This document shows, piece after piece, positions 9,562 to 17,585 of a DNA stretch of 64,000 bases; the first letter of the stretch is position 1; every line of letters starts with the position of its first letter. The stretch spans positions 28,967 to 92,966 of the forward strand of contig NZ_JADZAJ010000023.1 in the NCBI RefSeq assembly GCF_020852615.1, in the 5' to 3' direction. The DNA comes from Nitrosomonas sp. GTDB taxonomy: Bacteria; Pseudomonadota; Gammaproteobacteria; Burkholderiales; Nitrosomonadaceae. The notes beneath the pieces were generated by a model. It had not been told where the DNA came from and made no database searches. It saw only the letters and a program-made list of their open reading frames with translations. Position numbers and translations under genes: made by a program.

Positions 9562-10947
9562 TCAGTTGGACAGGCGCTGCAGTGTGACGGGCGCTAATCC
9601 ATCGCTGGAAAGTATCGCACTTTGTGCATTTGCATCGATCTTGAAGGAGATCTGTTTACCATCCAGTTTCGATAAACCGGCACAGCCAGCCGTGTTGTAA
9701 GTGAAGCTGGACAGTTTGAGTGAGTCGCTGGCTGCATCAAATGTATAGCTGGCAAGTTCAACTCCGGGTTTGGCACATGCAGCCGGTGAGGTTTGCGTAG
9801 CATTGCCGACCGGATCAATCAGCATGTAGCGGTTATCCGGGAAAAACAGAAAAACAGGAGATTTGATTGAATCCCTGTTGACCGCCCAGGCACCAACAAT
9901 ACCCTGGGAGTTATCCATTTTCCGGTAACGGATTTCCTGTATGGTGGTCTCTGCCACTTCATCATCGGAGCTGAGTTTAATGGGTTCGGTGATATGGAAC
10001 AGTTCACCAAACAGGCTCGCCTGTTCTTTTTCACGCTGCACAATGACAATATCGGAAATGATCAGCTCATCTCCATTGGTGTAGATGCGCCAGTTGGGGC
10101 GAGGATGAGACAGCCCTGACTGAATATCGGTGTCCACCTCAGTCGTGCTGGTGATCTTGAAGCCGCGTTTGTCATATTCGGTTGCTTTGGCGGTGCCGTA
10201 TTCCACGCCCGCAGTAAATACCAGCCTGCTGCCGCAGGCACGGTTTGCATCACAGGCATCATCCGGGGTGGCAATACCATGCAGGTATTGCCCGCTGCCA
10301 TCCGTCGAAAAGCGAAAGAAGTTCAAACTGGTATCGTCCTGGTTTACCCACAGATGACTGCCCAGCAGGTTGATGGCTTGTGACAGAAAATGGGTATTGG
10401 CTTCTTCCGCCGTTTTGGCGCTGCCAGGTATGCCGGCCGCTTCTCTGGCAGCAGCAAGTGCCGGGGAAGCGGGAAAGGAAGCAGGATCGGCTGTCAGATC
10501 AAGCGCCGTGTCCAGTGCATCTGCTGCAGCTTGCGGTATGGAGATGCCGTTTGCCGGATCATTGTCAGCATCAAGTGACTGGAACAGGATCAGCAGATTA
10601 AGCAGTTTGTTCCGGTCATCTGCTGCCAGTTCAATGGGTGTAGTCAGGCCTGTTCCGGTGATTTTGCCAAGGTTCAGTTTACCAATATGGAAATCAATGC
10701 TATCACCATGATTGAATTTGTAAAGTCCGGCCGCATCTGTGACGCCTGATGCACCGGATGAGGCGGAGTAGGACACACCTTCCACTGCCGAGTCGGCCAG
10801 TATCCCGGTAGCGGGTCCCTGAGCCTGTACGACTGGCTTGCTGCTGTCTTTTTTTACCTCCTGCTCGCTGTCACAAGCTGTCAGATTTAATGCGAACAGG
10901 CCTGTAATGAGTAATTGAATAGTGGTGAACTTGTTATCTGTTTTCAT
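9562..10947 (-). CDS. lipoprotein of unknown function
   Basis: Predicted lipoprotein of about 461 residues. A signal peptide (LLITGLFALNLTAC) ends in a lipobox, so the mature protein would be lipid-anchored. An 80-residue segment after it (GILADSAVEGVSYSAS, then SGASGVTDAAGLYKF and a GDSIDFHIG stretch) looks like a beta-rich domain seen repeatedly in surface lipoproteins of gammaproteobacteria. The rest has several short strands and paired cysteines (DACDANRACGS) that may form disulfides. I recognise no enzyme motif. The ATG at 10947 is preferred because the signal peptide follows; an upstream ATG at 10983 is possible. No strong ribosome binding site is seen for either. Confidence 0.7.
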   Translation of the reverse strand: MKTDNKFTTIQLLITGLFALNLTACDSEQEVKKDSSKPVVQAQGPATGILADSAVEGVSYSASSGASGVTDAAGLYKFNHGDSIDFHIGKLNLGKITGTGLTTPIELAADDRNKLLNLLILFQSLDADNDPANGISIPQAAADALDTALDLTADPASFPASPALAAAREAAGIPGSAKTAEEANTHFLSQAINLLGSHLWVNQDDTSLNFFRFSTDGSGQYLHGIATPDDACDANRACGSRLVFTAGVEYGTAKATEYDKRGFKITSTTEVDTDIQSGLSHPRPNWRIYTNGDELIISDIVIVQREKEQASLFGELFHITEPIKLSSDDEVAETTIQEIRYRKMDNSQGIVGAWAVNRDSIKSPVFLFFPDNRYMLIDPVGNATQTSPAACAKPGVELASYTFDAASDSLKLSSFTYNTAGCAGLSKLDGKQISFKIDANAQSAILSSDGLAPVTLQRLSN

Positions 10948-10983
10948 TGTATTGGGCTGGTACGAGTGAATTGTTTGCGACAT

Positions 10984-11382
10984 GACAATCTGCGTGCAGC
11001 GCTTTGAGCACTACTTTAGGAACGCTTTAGGCGCTTTGTATTCGGCACATTACATTTGTAATCCCGTAACAGAAGAGGATAATGCGCGACTTTAACGGTA
11101 TTTGCAGATTGTTAACCCGATTAAGCGACTGATTATAGTCGATGACTAAAGTGATGTGGTTAAATCTTGGCGTGGCTGAGCAGTAGTGCTGCGGGCGATA
11201 CCATACAGTAACCGTGTGGCAGAAATGATGTGGTGCATACCGGGCAGGTGACGCTGTTTGCTGCTCCGGTTGATTTTGTGGAAAAAGATCATGTTCACTG
11301 CTAAGGTATCCTGTCGCGGTAAATTTGATTTTTCCCCGGTTGGTTTTGTTTATTCCCTGACTGAGAGGTGGCACTGAAAATA
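10984..11382. other. intergenic gap without a visible gene
   Basis: About 400 bases between the divergent lipoprotein and Rieske oxygenase genes. No frame with coding character, no tRNA and no clear sigma-70 promoter pair could be read here. It presumably carries the promoters of both flanking genes. Confidence 0.5.
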
Positions 11383-12489
11383 ATGTCCAGCTTTGTACAA
11401 ACTTCCGATCCTGTTGTTGCACAACCGCAACTTTCTGTTGACTGGTATTTAGATCCGCAGATACTTGAGCTGGAAAAGCAGCTGCTGTTTAACCAGGGGC
11501 CCGGTTATGTCGGGCATGAGCTGATGGTGCCGGAAGCAGGCGATTATTACGTGCCTGCCACTCAAAACAATGCCAGGGTTCTGGTGCGCAATGAAAACGG
11601 TATTGAGTTGCTGTCGAATGTCTGTCGCCACCGTCAGGCAACCATTCTGGAAGGGCGTGGCAGCACCAGAAATATTGTCTGCCCGATTCATCGCTGGACT
11701 TATGCAATGGATGGCAAGTTACTGGGAGCGCCGCATTTCAGTAAGAATCCCTGTCTGAATCTGGGTAAAACAGTTTTGCAGCACTGGAACGGGCTGATTT
11801 TTTCCGGAAAACGTGATGTTAACCGTGATCTCGCAGGTATGAAGGCCCGTAACGAGCTGGATTTTTCAGGGTATGTACTGGATCGTGTCCAGATTGACCA
11901 TTACCAGTGCAACTGGAAAACATTCATTGAAGTCTATCTGGAAGATTACCACGTTGATCCTTTTCATCCCGGATTGGGGCATTTTGTGGACACCAGCCGG
12001 CTTGAATGGGAATTTGGTGACTGGTTCAGCGTTCAGACTGTCGGAGTCAATCCTGATTTCAACCGGGCAGGTTCAGAGATTTATCAGAAGTGGCACACAC
12101 AGGTGCTGCAGCAGAATAACCAGCAGGTTCCGCGTCATGGTGCGATCTGGCTGCTCTATTACCCGAATGTTATGGTGGAGTGGTATCCGGATACGCTCGT
12201 TGTCAGCACGTTGCTGCCAACCGGGATAGAACAGTGTATGAATATTGTTGAATTCTATTATCCGGAAGAAATTGCGTTGTTCGAGCGTGAATTTGTGGAA
12301 AGAGAGCAGGCTGCATATCAGGAAACCGCCCGGGAAGATGATGAAATCTGCAGGCGAATTACAGCAGGGCGACGTGCTTTGTATGAACATGGGATAAATG
12401 AAACGGGTCCATATCAGCAGCCGATGGAAGCGGGAATGGAACACTTTCATCGTTTCCTGCGGCGGGAAATCGGGCCGCATCTGTATTAA
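11383..12489 (+). CDS. Rieske [2Fe-2S] aromatic-ring-hydroxylating oxygenase, alpha subunit type
   Basis: Rieske non-heme iron oxygenase of about 368 residues. The N-terminal Rieske cluster ligands are C-x-H (NVCRHRQ) and C-x2-H (VCPIHRWTY). The catalytic domain has the mononuclear iron site segment EVYLEDYHVDPFHPGLGHF with two histidines. A reductase partner and beta subunit are not next to it, so electron donor and substrate are unknown. Start: ATG at 11383; a GTG at 11368 is also in frame, and neither has ideally spaced Shine-Dalgarno bases. An EamA-type permease follows 20 bases after the stop, suggesting cotranscription. Confidence 0.85.
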   Translation: MSSFVQTSDPVVAQPQLSVDWYLDPQILELEKQLLFNQGPGYVGHELMVPEAGDYYVPATQNNARVLVRNENGIELLSNVCRHRQATILEGRGSTRNIVCPIHRWTYAMDGKLLGAPHFSKNPCLNLGKTVLQHWNGLIFSGKRDVNRDLAGMKARNELDFSGYVLDRVQIDHYQCNWKTFIEVYLEDYHVDPFHPGLGHFVDTSRLEWEFGDWFSVQTVGVNPDFNRAGSEIYQKWHTQVLQQNNQQVPRHGAIWLLYYPNVMVEWYPDTLVVSTLLPTGIEQCMNIVEFYYPEEIALFEREFVEREQAAYQETAREDDEICRRITAGRRALYEHGINETGPYQQPMEAGMEHFHRFLRREIGPHLY

Positions 12490-12509
12490 AACGGGATTTT
12501 GCTGCCGGG

Positions 12510-13376
12510 ATGGCCTCATTATGGATGCTGGTGGCGGGCTTGATGTTCGCCTGCATGGGCGTGCTGGTTAAACTGGCTGCAGCGTTCTTTTCCAATACCG
12601 AGCTGGTATTTTACCGATCGCTGGTGGGGGTGATTACTACCTTCCTGGTCATGCGTGCCTATGGTATGCCCATTGCAACAATGTACTGGAAAACGCATTG
12701 TTGGCGCGGATTATCCGGACTGGGTGGGGTGTTGCTGTTTTTTTACTGTATTCTGCAATTGCCGCTGGCATCGGCAATTTCATTGAACAACACCTGGCCT
12801 CTGTTTCTTGCTTTCCTGGCCGTGATATGGCTGAAAGAAGAATTTAACTGGTTGCTGGCTGGATCGCTTGTGACGGGTTTTGCGGGTGTCGTGCTTCTGC
12901 TCAGACCCACTCTGGCAGAGGGACAATGGTATATGGCACTGATTGGTATCGGCTCTGGCCTGTTTGCAGGTGTTGCTCACCTCCATGTCAGGCAGTTGAG
13001 CGAGCTGGGTGAGTCGGAATGGATCACCGTGTTTTATTTCACGCTGGTTTGCACGGTTGCTACCGGCCTGTGGTTGTTATTCACTTCTTTCAGTCCGGTC
13101 AATTTGCAAAGCCTGACACTGGCACTGGGAATAGGGATAACCGCAACGCTGGCGCAATTAGCCATTTCCCGGGCGCACCGGGGGAGCAATATCATCACGG
13201 TCGGGGTGCTTTCCTACAGCTCTGTGCTGTTTGCAGGGCTGATGGATCTGTTTTTCTGGGACGCACGCCTGCCGGTTTCTGCCTGGGCTGGTATGGGGTT
13301 AATCATACTGGGGGGGTTATTGAGTTTTCGTGGTGTACCAGCGCGGCGTACAAGTATCGTCACCCTGGATGACTGA
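12510..13376 (+). CDS. EamA/DMT-family permease
   Basis: Inner-membrane carrier of 288 residues with about ten hydrophobic helices in two EamA repeats (repeat 1 from MLVAGLMFACMGVLVK, repeat 2 from MALIGIGSGLFAGVAHL). Family members export metabolites such as amino acids, nucleosides or siderophores; the substrate here is unknown. It follows the Rieske oxygenase gene by 20 bases. The ATG at 12510 has only a weak upstream CGGG. Confidence 0.85.
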   Translation: MASLWMLVAGLMFACMGVLVKLAAAFFSNTELVFYRSLVGVITTFLVMRAYGMPIATMYWKTHCWRGLSGLGGVLLFFYCILQLPLASAISLNNTWPLFLAFLAVIWLKEEFNWLLAGSLVTGFAGVVLLLRPTLAEGQWYMALIGIGSGLFAGVAHLHVRQLSELGESEWITVFYFTLVCTVATGLWLLFTSFSPVNLQSLTLALGIGITATLAQLAISRAHRGSNIITVGVLSYSSVLFAGLMDLFFWDARLPVSAWAGMGLIILGGLLSFRGVPARRTSIVTLDD

Positions 13377-13458
13377 TCCTGGATAAAGCAGAGGCGGGAA
13401 TATCAGATGTTATGAGGGCTATCTATGACTAACATTCATCATTTGGAGCATATGATCC

Positions 13459-13803
13459 ATGATCAATATTGAAAAAACAGATAATCTTATCATTGTCGCA
13501 ATTATCGGAGAGTTCACTCTGGATGATTTCAGGCAGTTTGAAGACCAGGTGCTCTACCAGTTTCATTTCAATGGAGAAGCCAATTTGCTGCTGGATTTGC
13601 GCGATATGGTGTCCTATTCGATGGATGTTGCCTGGGAAGAGATCCGGTTTATGCGTGAGCATGGCAGTAAAATCAACCGGGTGGCAGTGGTAACGGATAG
13701 TCAGTGGCAGGCATGGAGCGCGTGGGTATCCAATTTGTTTACAGAAGCGGATGTGATCGTATTCTCTGATTATGACGAGGCACTTGGCTGGTCTGAAGCC
13801 TGA
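13459..13803 (+). CDS. SpoIIAA-like STAS-fold protein
   Basis: Small cytoplasmic protein of 114 residues that resembles the SpoIIAA-like/STAS family (PF11964-type). It starts INIEKTDNLIIVAIIGEFT and has the alternating strand-helix pattern with LLLDLRDM in the middle and RVAVVTDSQW further on. STAS-like proteins bind ligands or regulators; no specific role can be given. The ATG at 13459 is preceded by GGAG eleven bases upstream. It stands apart from the EamA gene by 82 bases. Confidence 0.75.
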   Translation: MINIEKTDNLIIVAIIGEFTLDDFRQFEDQVLYQFHFNGEANLLLDLRDMVSYSMDVAWEEIRFMREHGSKINRVAVVTDSQWQAWSAWVSNLFTEADVIVFSDYDEALGWSEA

Positions 13804-13850
13804 TCAGGCTGGTGTGTTGCCTCTGGTTGAAAAACTGAAAGGTGGTCGAG

Positions 13851-14330
13851 ATGGATGATTTCATACTGGCAAGGGTGTTGCATGTGCTGGGAGTTGTGTT
13901 ATGGATAGGCGGAGTGGCGATGGTGACAACCACCTTGCTGCCGGTAATTGCCCGTATGTCACCGGTGGATTTTGATCGGACAGCTATTTTTCAGCGTATC
14001 GAGAAACGCTTTGCACGCCAGGCACGATTTACCACATTACTGGTCGGGCTGAGCGGTTTTTATATGATCCATGTTCTCGATGCCTGGTATCGTTTTACTG
14101 AGGTGCGTTTCTGGTGGATGCATGCCATGGTGCTGGTGTGGAGTATCTTTACTCTGTTTTTGTTCGTACTGGAACCGCGAGTACTGCATAAAAAAGTCAG
14201 CGAGCGCGCGCAGCAGGACCCTGAAGCTACACTGGCCAGAATGCAGCGAATGCACTGGATACTGTTGAGCCTTAGCCTGATTACGGTTGCAGGCGCTGTT
14301 GCGGGAAGTCACGGCTGGTCATTTTTCTAA
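13851..14330 (+). CDS. CopD-like four-helix membrane protein
   Basis: Inner-membrane protein of 159 residues with four hydrophobic helices. The opening segment (LARVLHVLGVVLWIGGVAM) with histidine in the first helix resembles CopD/heme-binding membrane proteins. More histidines lie in FYMIHVLD, WWMHAM and MQRMHW. A role in copper or heme handling is possible but unproven. ATG at 13851 has AAGGTGG seven bases upstream; an in-frame GTG at 13842 is less likely. Six bases separate it from the next membrane protein, so they are probably cotranscribed. Confidence 0.7.
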   Translation: MDDFILARVLHVLGVVLWIGGVAMVTTTLLPVIARMSPVDFDRTAIFQRIEKRFARQARFTTLLVGLSGFYMIHVLDAWYRFTEVRFWWMHAMVLVWSIFTLFLFVLEPRVLHKKVSERAQQDPEATLARMQRMHWILLSLSLITVAGAVAGSHGWSFF

Positions 14331-14336
14331 TTTCTA

Positions 14337-14720
14337 ATGATGAGTGACTACCTGGTACTGAAATATGTGCATGTAAGCTGTGTCATCATCAGCTACACAT
14401 TATTTCTGCTGCGCGGAATATGGATGCTGAATGTTTCTCCCTGGCTGCAGCAGCGCTGGGTAAAAGTTGCTCCACATGTTAACGATACAATTCTGCTGCT
14501 GAGTGCTGTTACGCTGGCTGTCATTACCCACAGAAACCCGCTTGCTGAAACCTGGCTGGCTGCAAAAATTATCGGCCTGCTGGTTTACATCATGCTGGGT
14601 GTTATTGCTTTCAGGTTAGGCAGGACACGCCGGACAAAAGTGATGGCCTGGATGCTGGCGCAAGTAGTGTTTGCTTATATCGTTTCCGTTGCGCTGACAA
14701 AAAACCCACTCCTGTTTTAA
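14337..14720 (+). CDS. SirB-family membrane protein
   Basis: Inner-membrane protein of 127 residues with four hydrophobic helices, resembling the SirB family (YLVLKYVHVSCVIISYTLFLLRG at the start; LAAKIIGLLVYIMLGVIAFRLGRT in the third segment). SirB was named in Salmonella as an invasion gene regulator, but homologs are widespread and their function is unclear. Start ATG at 14337 or the next ATG at 14340. It forms a tandem with the CopD-like gene. Confidence 0.75.
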   Translation: MMSDYLVLKYVHVSCVIISYTLFLLRGIWMLNVSPWLQQRWVKVAPHVNDTILLLSAVTLAVITHRNPLAETWLAAKIIGLLVYIMLGVIAFRLGRTRRTKVMAWMLAQVVFAYIVSVALTKNPLLF

Positions 14721-14887
14721 TACTTTCATATATGGATCCGGTATTTTCCTTCTTGCTGATTTTGTTACTGATTTATAATGACCGGTCATATTCCGGGCGG
14801 GTTGATGGTAAAAACAGAATAACCACATCACCGCTCGGCGATTAAAGGGGCGGGTTATATAATTAATGATTTCAGGGATAAACAGGT

Positions 14888-15103
14888 ATGGATTATTTCT
14901 ACGAATCGGAACACACCAAGTTTATGCGGGAACTGTTTGCAAAACAGCCCGAACTTATCGAAAAACAAAAAGAGGCACGCGCGATCTGGTGGGATAAAGA
15001 GGTGGATCGTGAAGCCCTGAAGCACTTTAAAGAGGCCAAAGTACCCCAGAAGGGCTATGTGTATTTTTCCTGGCCGGATAACGAACAGAAAACAGAAAAA
15101 TAG
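14888..15103 (+). CDS. DUF3460 family protein
   Basis: Short soluble protein of 71 residues, highly charged, beginning MDYFYESEHTKFMRELF and containing ARAIWWDKEVDRE, which matches what I know of the DUF3460 family found in betaproteobacteria. No function is known. A run of A/G bases (GGGATAAACAGGT) precedes the ATG. The 167 bases before it contain no convincing gene. Confidence 0.8.
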   Translation: MDYFYESEHTKFMRELFAKQPELIEKQKEARAIWWDKEVDREALKHFKEAKVPQKGYVYFSWPDNEQKTEK

Positions 15104-15163
15104 CTCCGGGTTGTCTGTTTTTCTCTGTTTCAGCAACGTTAAAACGTTGGGTGGAGGTAGTAG

Positions 15164-15169
15164 TATAAT
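15164..15169 (+). promoter_or_regulatory. candidate -10 box upstream of tRNA-Arg
   Basis: Consensus TATAAT about 140 bases upstream of the tRNA gene in an otherwise gene-free stretch. The matching -35 position (AAAACG) is weak, and an 8-bp hairpin (15260-15278) lies between it and the tRNA. It may drive the tRNA transcript. Confidence 0.3.
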
Positions 15170-15309
15170 GGCCGCCTTTATTACAGCAGTAATCTAACCG
15201 GTAAGCAGCTCTTCAAACTCCACACATTTGTCTGCTTGCTGCTATCGGCTGTTTCTCAGCCCTGTTTGGAAAACAGGGGAACAGCACATCAGTAAACCGT
15301 TTTTCCCAG

Positions 15310-15385
15310 GCGCCCATAGCTCAGTGGATAGAGTACTGCCCTCCGAAGGCAGGGGTCGCACGTTCGAATCGTGCTGGGCGCGCCA
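15310..15385 (+). tRNA. tRNA-Arg (CCG)
   Basis: A complete cloverleaf can be folded. The acceptor stem GCGCCCA pairs with TGGGCGC, followed by discriminator G and an encoded CCA. The anticodon stem is CTGCC/GGCAG with loop CTCCGAA, giving anticodon CCG (arginine CGG codons). The T arm is GCACG-TTCGAAT-CGTGC, and the D arm contains AGCTCAGTGGATAGAGT. The tRNA forms the left border of the defence island. Confidence 0.97.
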
Positions 15386-15621
15386 TATATATCTTCCGGC
15401 AATAAAACTGAAGATTGCGGTTATTACCCATTCTTTCACCGATATTCTTGATACCTCGCCAGCCGGGATATATCAACTCCTGTGGCATCTTCCATCAAAA
15501 TCCAGTACAGAAGGAGATGTGTGGAAAAAAAGGTGTTGAAATGCCCTCTCCTTAATGCTGCAAGTGTGCTTTATGATTAGTTGCAGTAGCCTGGTTTGTC
15601 TTGATTAAGCCTGATAGTTGA

Positions 15622-17166
15622 ATGGAAAAAAACAGTCAGTACCCCGTAATAGACTTGTTTGCCGGTCCGGGCGGACTGGGGGAGGGTTTTGCGACCTGCC
15701 CTGGTGAAAGTGGTAAGCCGCGCTTTCACAGCCTTGTTTCCATTGAATGTGATTTGTTTTCGCATAGGACACTCTTACTCCGCCATTTTCTTCGCTTGTT
15801 CCCATCAGAAGAAATACCTGAACCCTATTATGATTATCTTCGTGGCGGTATCGAAATTGAAGATCTGTACCGACAATACAATACGCAGTATCACGAAGCC
15901 AGCAAATCCGCACTGCAGATCGCTCTGGGAAAAGAAACACACGGTTATGTACAGGAAATCATAAATAAGCGCCTGACAGGCAGGAAAAAATGGGTGCTGG
16001 TTGGTGGTCCGCCGTGTCAGGCTTATTCTCTTGTCGGTCGTTCCCGGATGATGAAAAGCCCTGATTTTGAGAATGATGAGCGGCATTTTCTGTATCGTGA
16101 ATATCTGAAAATCATTATTGATCACCATCCTCCAGTCTTTGTAATGGAAAACGTCAAGGGACTTCTGTCGGCACGAGTCGAAGGCCAGCCTGTAATTTGG
16201 CGTATTATTGGTGATCTGACAGCCCCCAAAGCTGCTCTTGGCAGCAGCATTAACGGTCTGGGTTATCGTCTCTATTCATTGTCAGAGGATGAGCTTCCCG
16301 GTGAATGCGTTGATCCACGGCTTTTTCTTGTGAAAGCAGAAGAATTTGGGGTTCCGCAGGCCCGTCACAGGATGTTTATTGTCGGAATTCGCAGCGATAT
16401 AAATGTTAAGCCTCGCCGGTTGTGCCGGCATAAGGCTCCTGCTGTTGAAGATACCATCGGACATCTTCCGGCTGTGCGCAGTGGATTATCCCGCGGTAGG
16501 GACAGTCCGGAAGCATGGTGGAATGAAATTGTCGCAGTAGCGACAGGAGATCTGTACAGAGAGCTGAACAATGAGTGTGCCGCTACCATTGTTAGCAGGA
16601 TCAGGTCATACACCAATAGCGGCAGCCCTCCTGTGGAACGGTCATCAGCCCGGTATCCGGGTCGGATAGTAGGACAGCATCGTGTATTGACATTCATGCG
16701 CGATGACAGATTATGCTTTTTGGACGCTCATGGCGCGCGCACCCATATGGCGTCCGATCTTCGTCGCTATATGTATGCGGCAGTATTTGCCAAAGTTATG
16801 AAGCGCAGTCCAAAGCTTTCTGATTTCCCGGGATCTCTTCTTCCTGACCATCGCAATGCGGGCCTTGGTGCATCGGGAAAAATGTTTTCTGATCGTTTCC
16901 GGGTACAGCTGTCGCATGAAGTTGCCACGACAATCACATCGCACATCTCGAAGGATGGACATTACTTTATTCATTATGATCCTCTTCAGTGCCGCAGCCT
17001 TACTGTTCGGGAAGCTGCTCGTCTGCAGACATTCCCTGATAATTATAAATTTGAGGGTCCGCGAACTCAGCAATACCATCAGATAGGGAATGCCGTCCCT
17101 CCATATCTTGCTGCACAGATAGCAGAAATCATTGCTGAAGTCCTTGATTCAATGAAAGATGACTAA
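15622..17166 (+). CDS. DNA (cytosine-5)-methyltransferase
   Basis: C5-cytosine DNA methyltransferase of 514 residues that uses S-adenosylmethionine. Visible motifs: I (DLFAGPGGLGEGF, residues 11-23), IV with catalytic cysteine (GGPPCQAYS, Cys132), VI (ENVKG, Glu176), VIII (QARHRMFIVGIR), a long target-recognition region, then IX/X (LTVREAARLQTFP and QIGNAVPPYLA). All catalytic residues are present. The target site cannot be read from the sequence. The stop overlaps the vsr start (TAATG). GC is low here: I count 22 of 60 in the line starting 16081. No ribosome binding site is obvious before the ATG. Within the operon it most likely marks host DNA; an independent type II partner enzyme is absent. 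Confidence 0.95.
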   Translation: MEKNSQYPVIDLFAGPGGLGEGFATCPGESGKPRFHSLVSIECDLFSHRTLLLRHFLRLFPSEEIPEPYYDYLRGGIEIEDLYRQYNTQYHEASKSALQIALGKETHGYVQEIINKRLTGRKKWVLVGGPPCQAYSLVGRSRMMKSPDFENDERHFLYREYLKIIIDHHPPVFVMENVKGLLSARVEGQPVIWRIIGDLTAPKAALGSSINGLGYRLYSLSEDELPGECVDPRLFLVKAEEFGVPQARHRMFIVGIRSDINVKPRRLCRHKAPAVEDTIGHLPAVRSGLSRGRDSPEAWWNEIVAVATGDLYRELNNECAATIVSRIRSYTNSGSPPVERSSARYPGRIVGQHRVLTFMRDDRLCFLDAHGARTHMASDLRRYMYAAVFAKVMKRSPKLSDFPGSLLPDHRNAGLGASGKMFSDRFRVQLSHEVATTITSHISKDGHYFIHYDPLQCRSLTVREAARLQTFPDNYKFEGPRTQQYHQIGNAVPPYLAAQIAEIIAEVLDSMKDD

Positions 17167-17585
17167 TGGCAGATCGGATTTCTCCTAAACATCGCAGCTG
17201 GAATATGTCACGTATCCGCAATAAAGATACGCGCCCAGAAAAATGTCTGCGTTCTCTGCTGCACCAGGCGGGTTTCCGGTTTCGTCTGCACGTATCAAAT
17301 CTTCCTGGAAAACCTGATCTGGTTCTGCCACGTTACAAAACTGTTATTTTTGTTCATGGCTGTTATTGGCACCGGCATTCCGGGTGTAAAAACGCAACCA
17401 CACCCAGTACACGCACTGATTTCTGGGTTGCCAAATTTCAGGGAACAGTTAAGCGAGACCAAGAAGTGGCCGATAAACTGATAAATCAGGGTTGGCGTGT
17501 AATTATAGTCTGGGAGTGTGAACTGAAAAATAACCCGGACTCTGTTATTCAGAAAATTTGTCAGCAGCTTACAGGAATTAATTAA
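17166..17585 (+). CDS. vsr: Vsr-type very-short-patch repair endonuclease
   Basis: Small endonuclease of 139 residues of the Vsr family, which nicks next to T:G mismatches produced by deamination of 5-methylcytosine. The key residues align at the same numbers as in E. coli Vsr: Glu25 (RPEKC), Asp51 (LPGKPDLV), His64 and His69 (FVHGCYWHRH), with zinc ligands Cys66, His71, Cys74 and a later Cys in VWECELK. It therefore looks catalytically intact. It starts inside the methyltransferase stop (TAATG) and ends in the same way on the ATPase start, so translation is probably coupled. Pairing with a C5 methyltransferase fits repair of its deamination damage. Confidence 0.95.
   Translation: MADRISPKHRSWNMSRIRNKDTRPEKCLRSLLHQAGFRFRLHVSNLPGKPDLVLPRYKTVIFVHGCYWHRHSGCKNATTPSTRTDFWVAKFQGTVKRDQEVADKLINQGWRVIIVWECELKNNPDSVIQKICQQLTGIN

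Noticed and set aside
14732..14845. 37-codon frame with a hydrophobic N-terminus between the SirB-like and DUF3460 genes
   Set aside because: No ribosome binding site and no typical membrane-protein tail; the hydrophobic stretch is short. Not strong enough to call.
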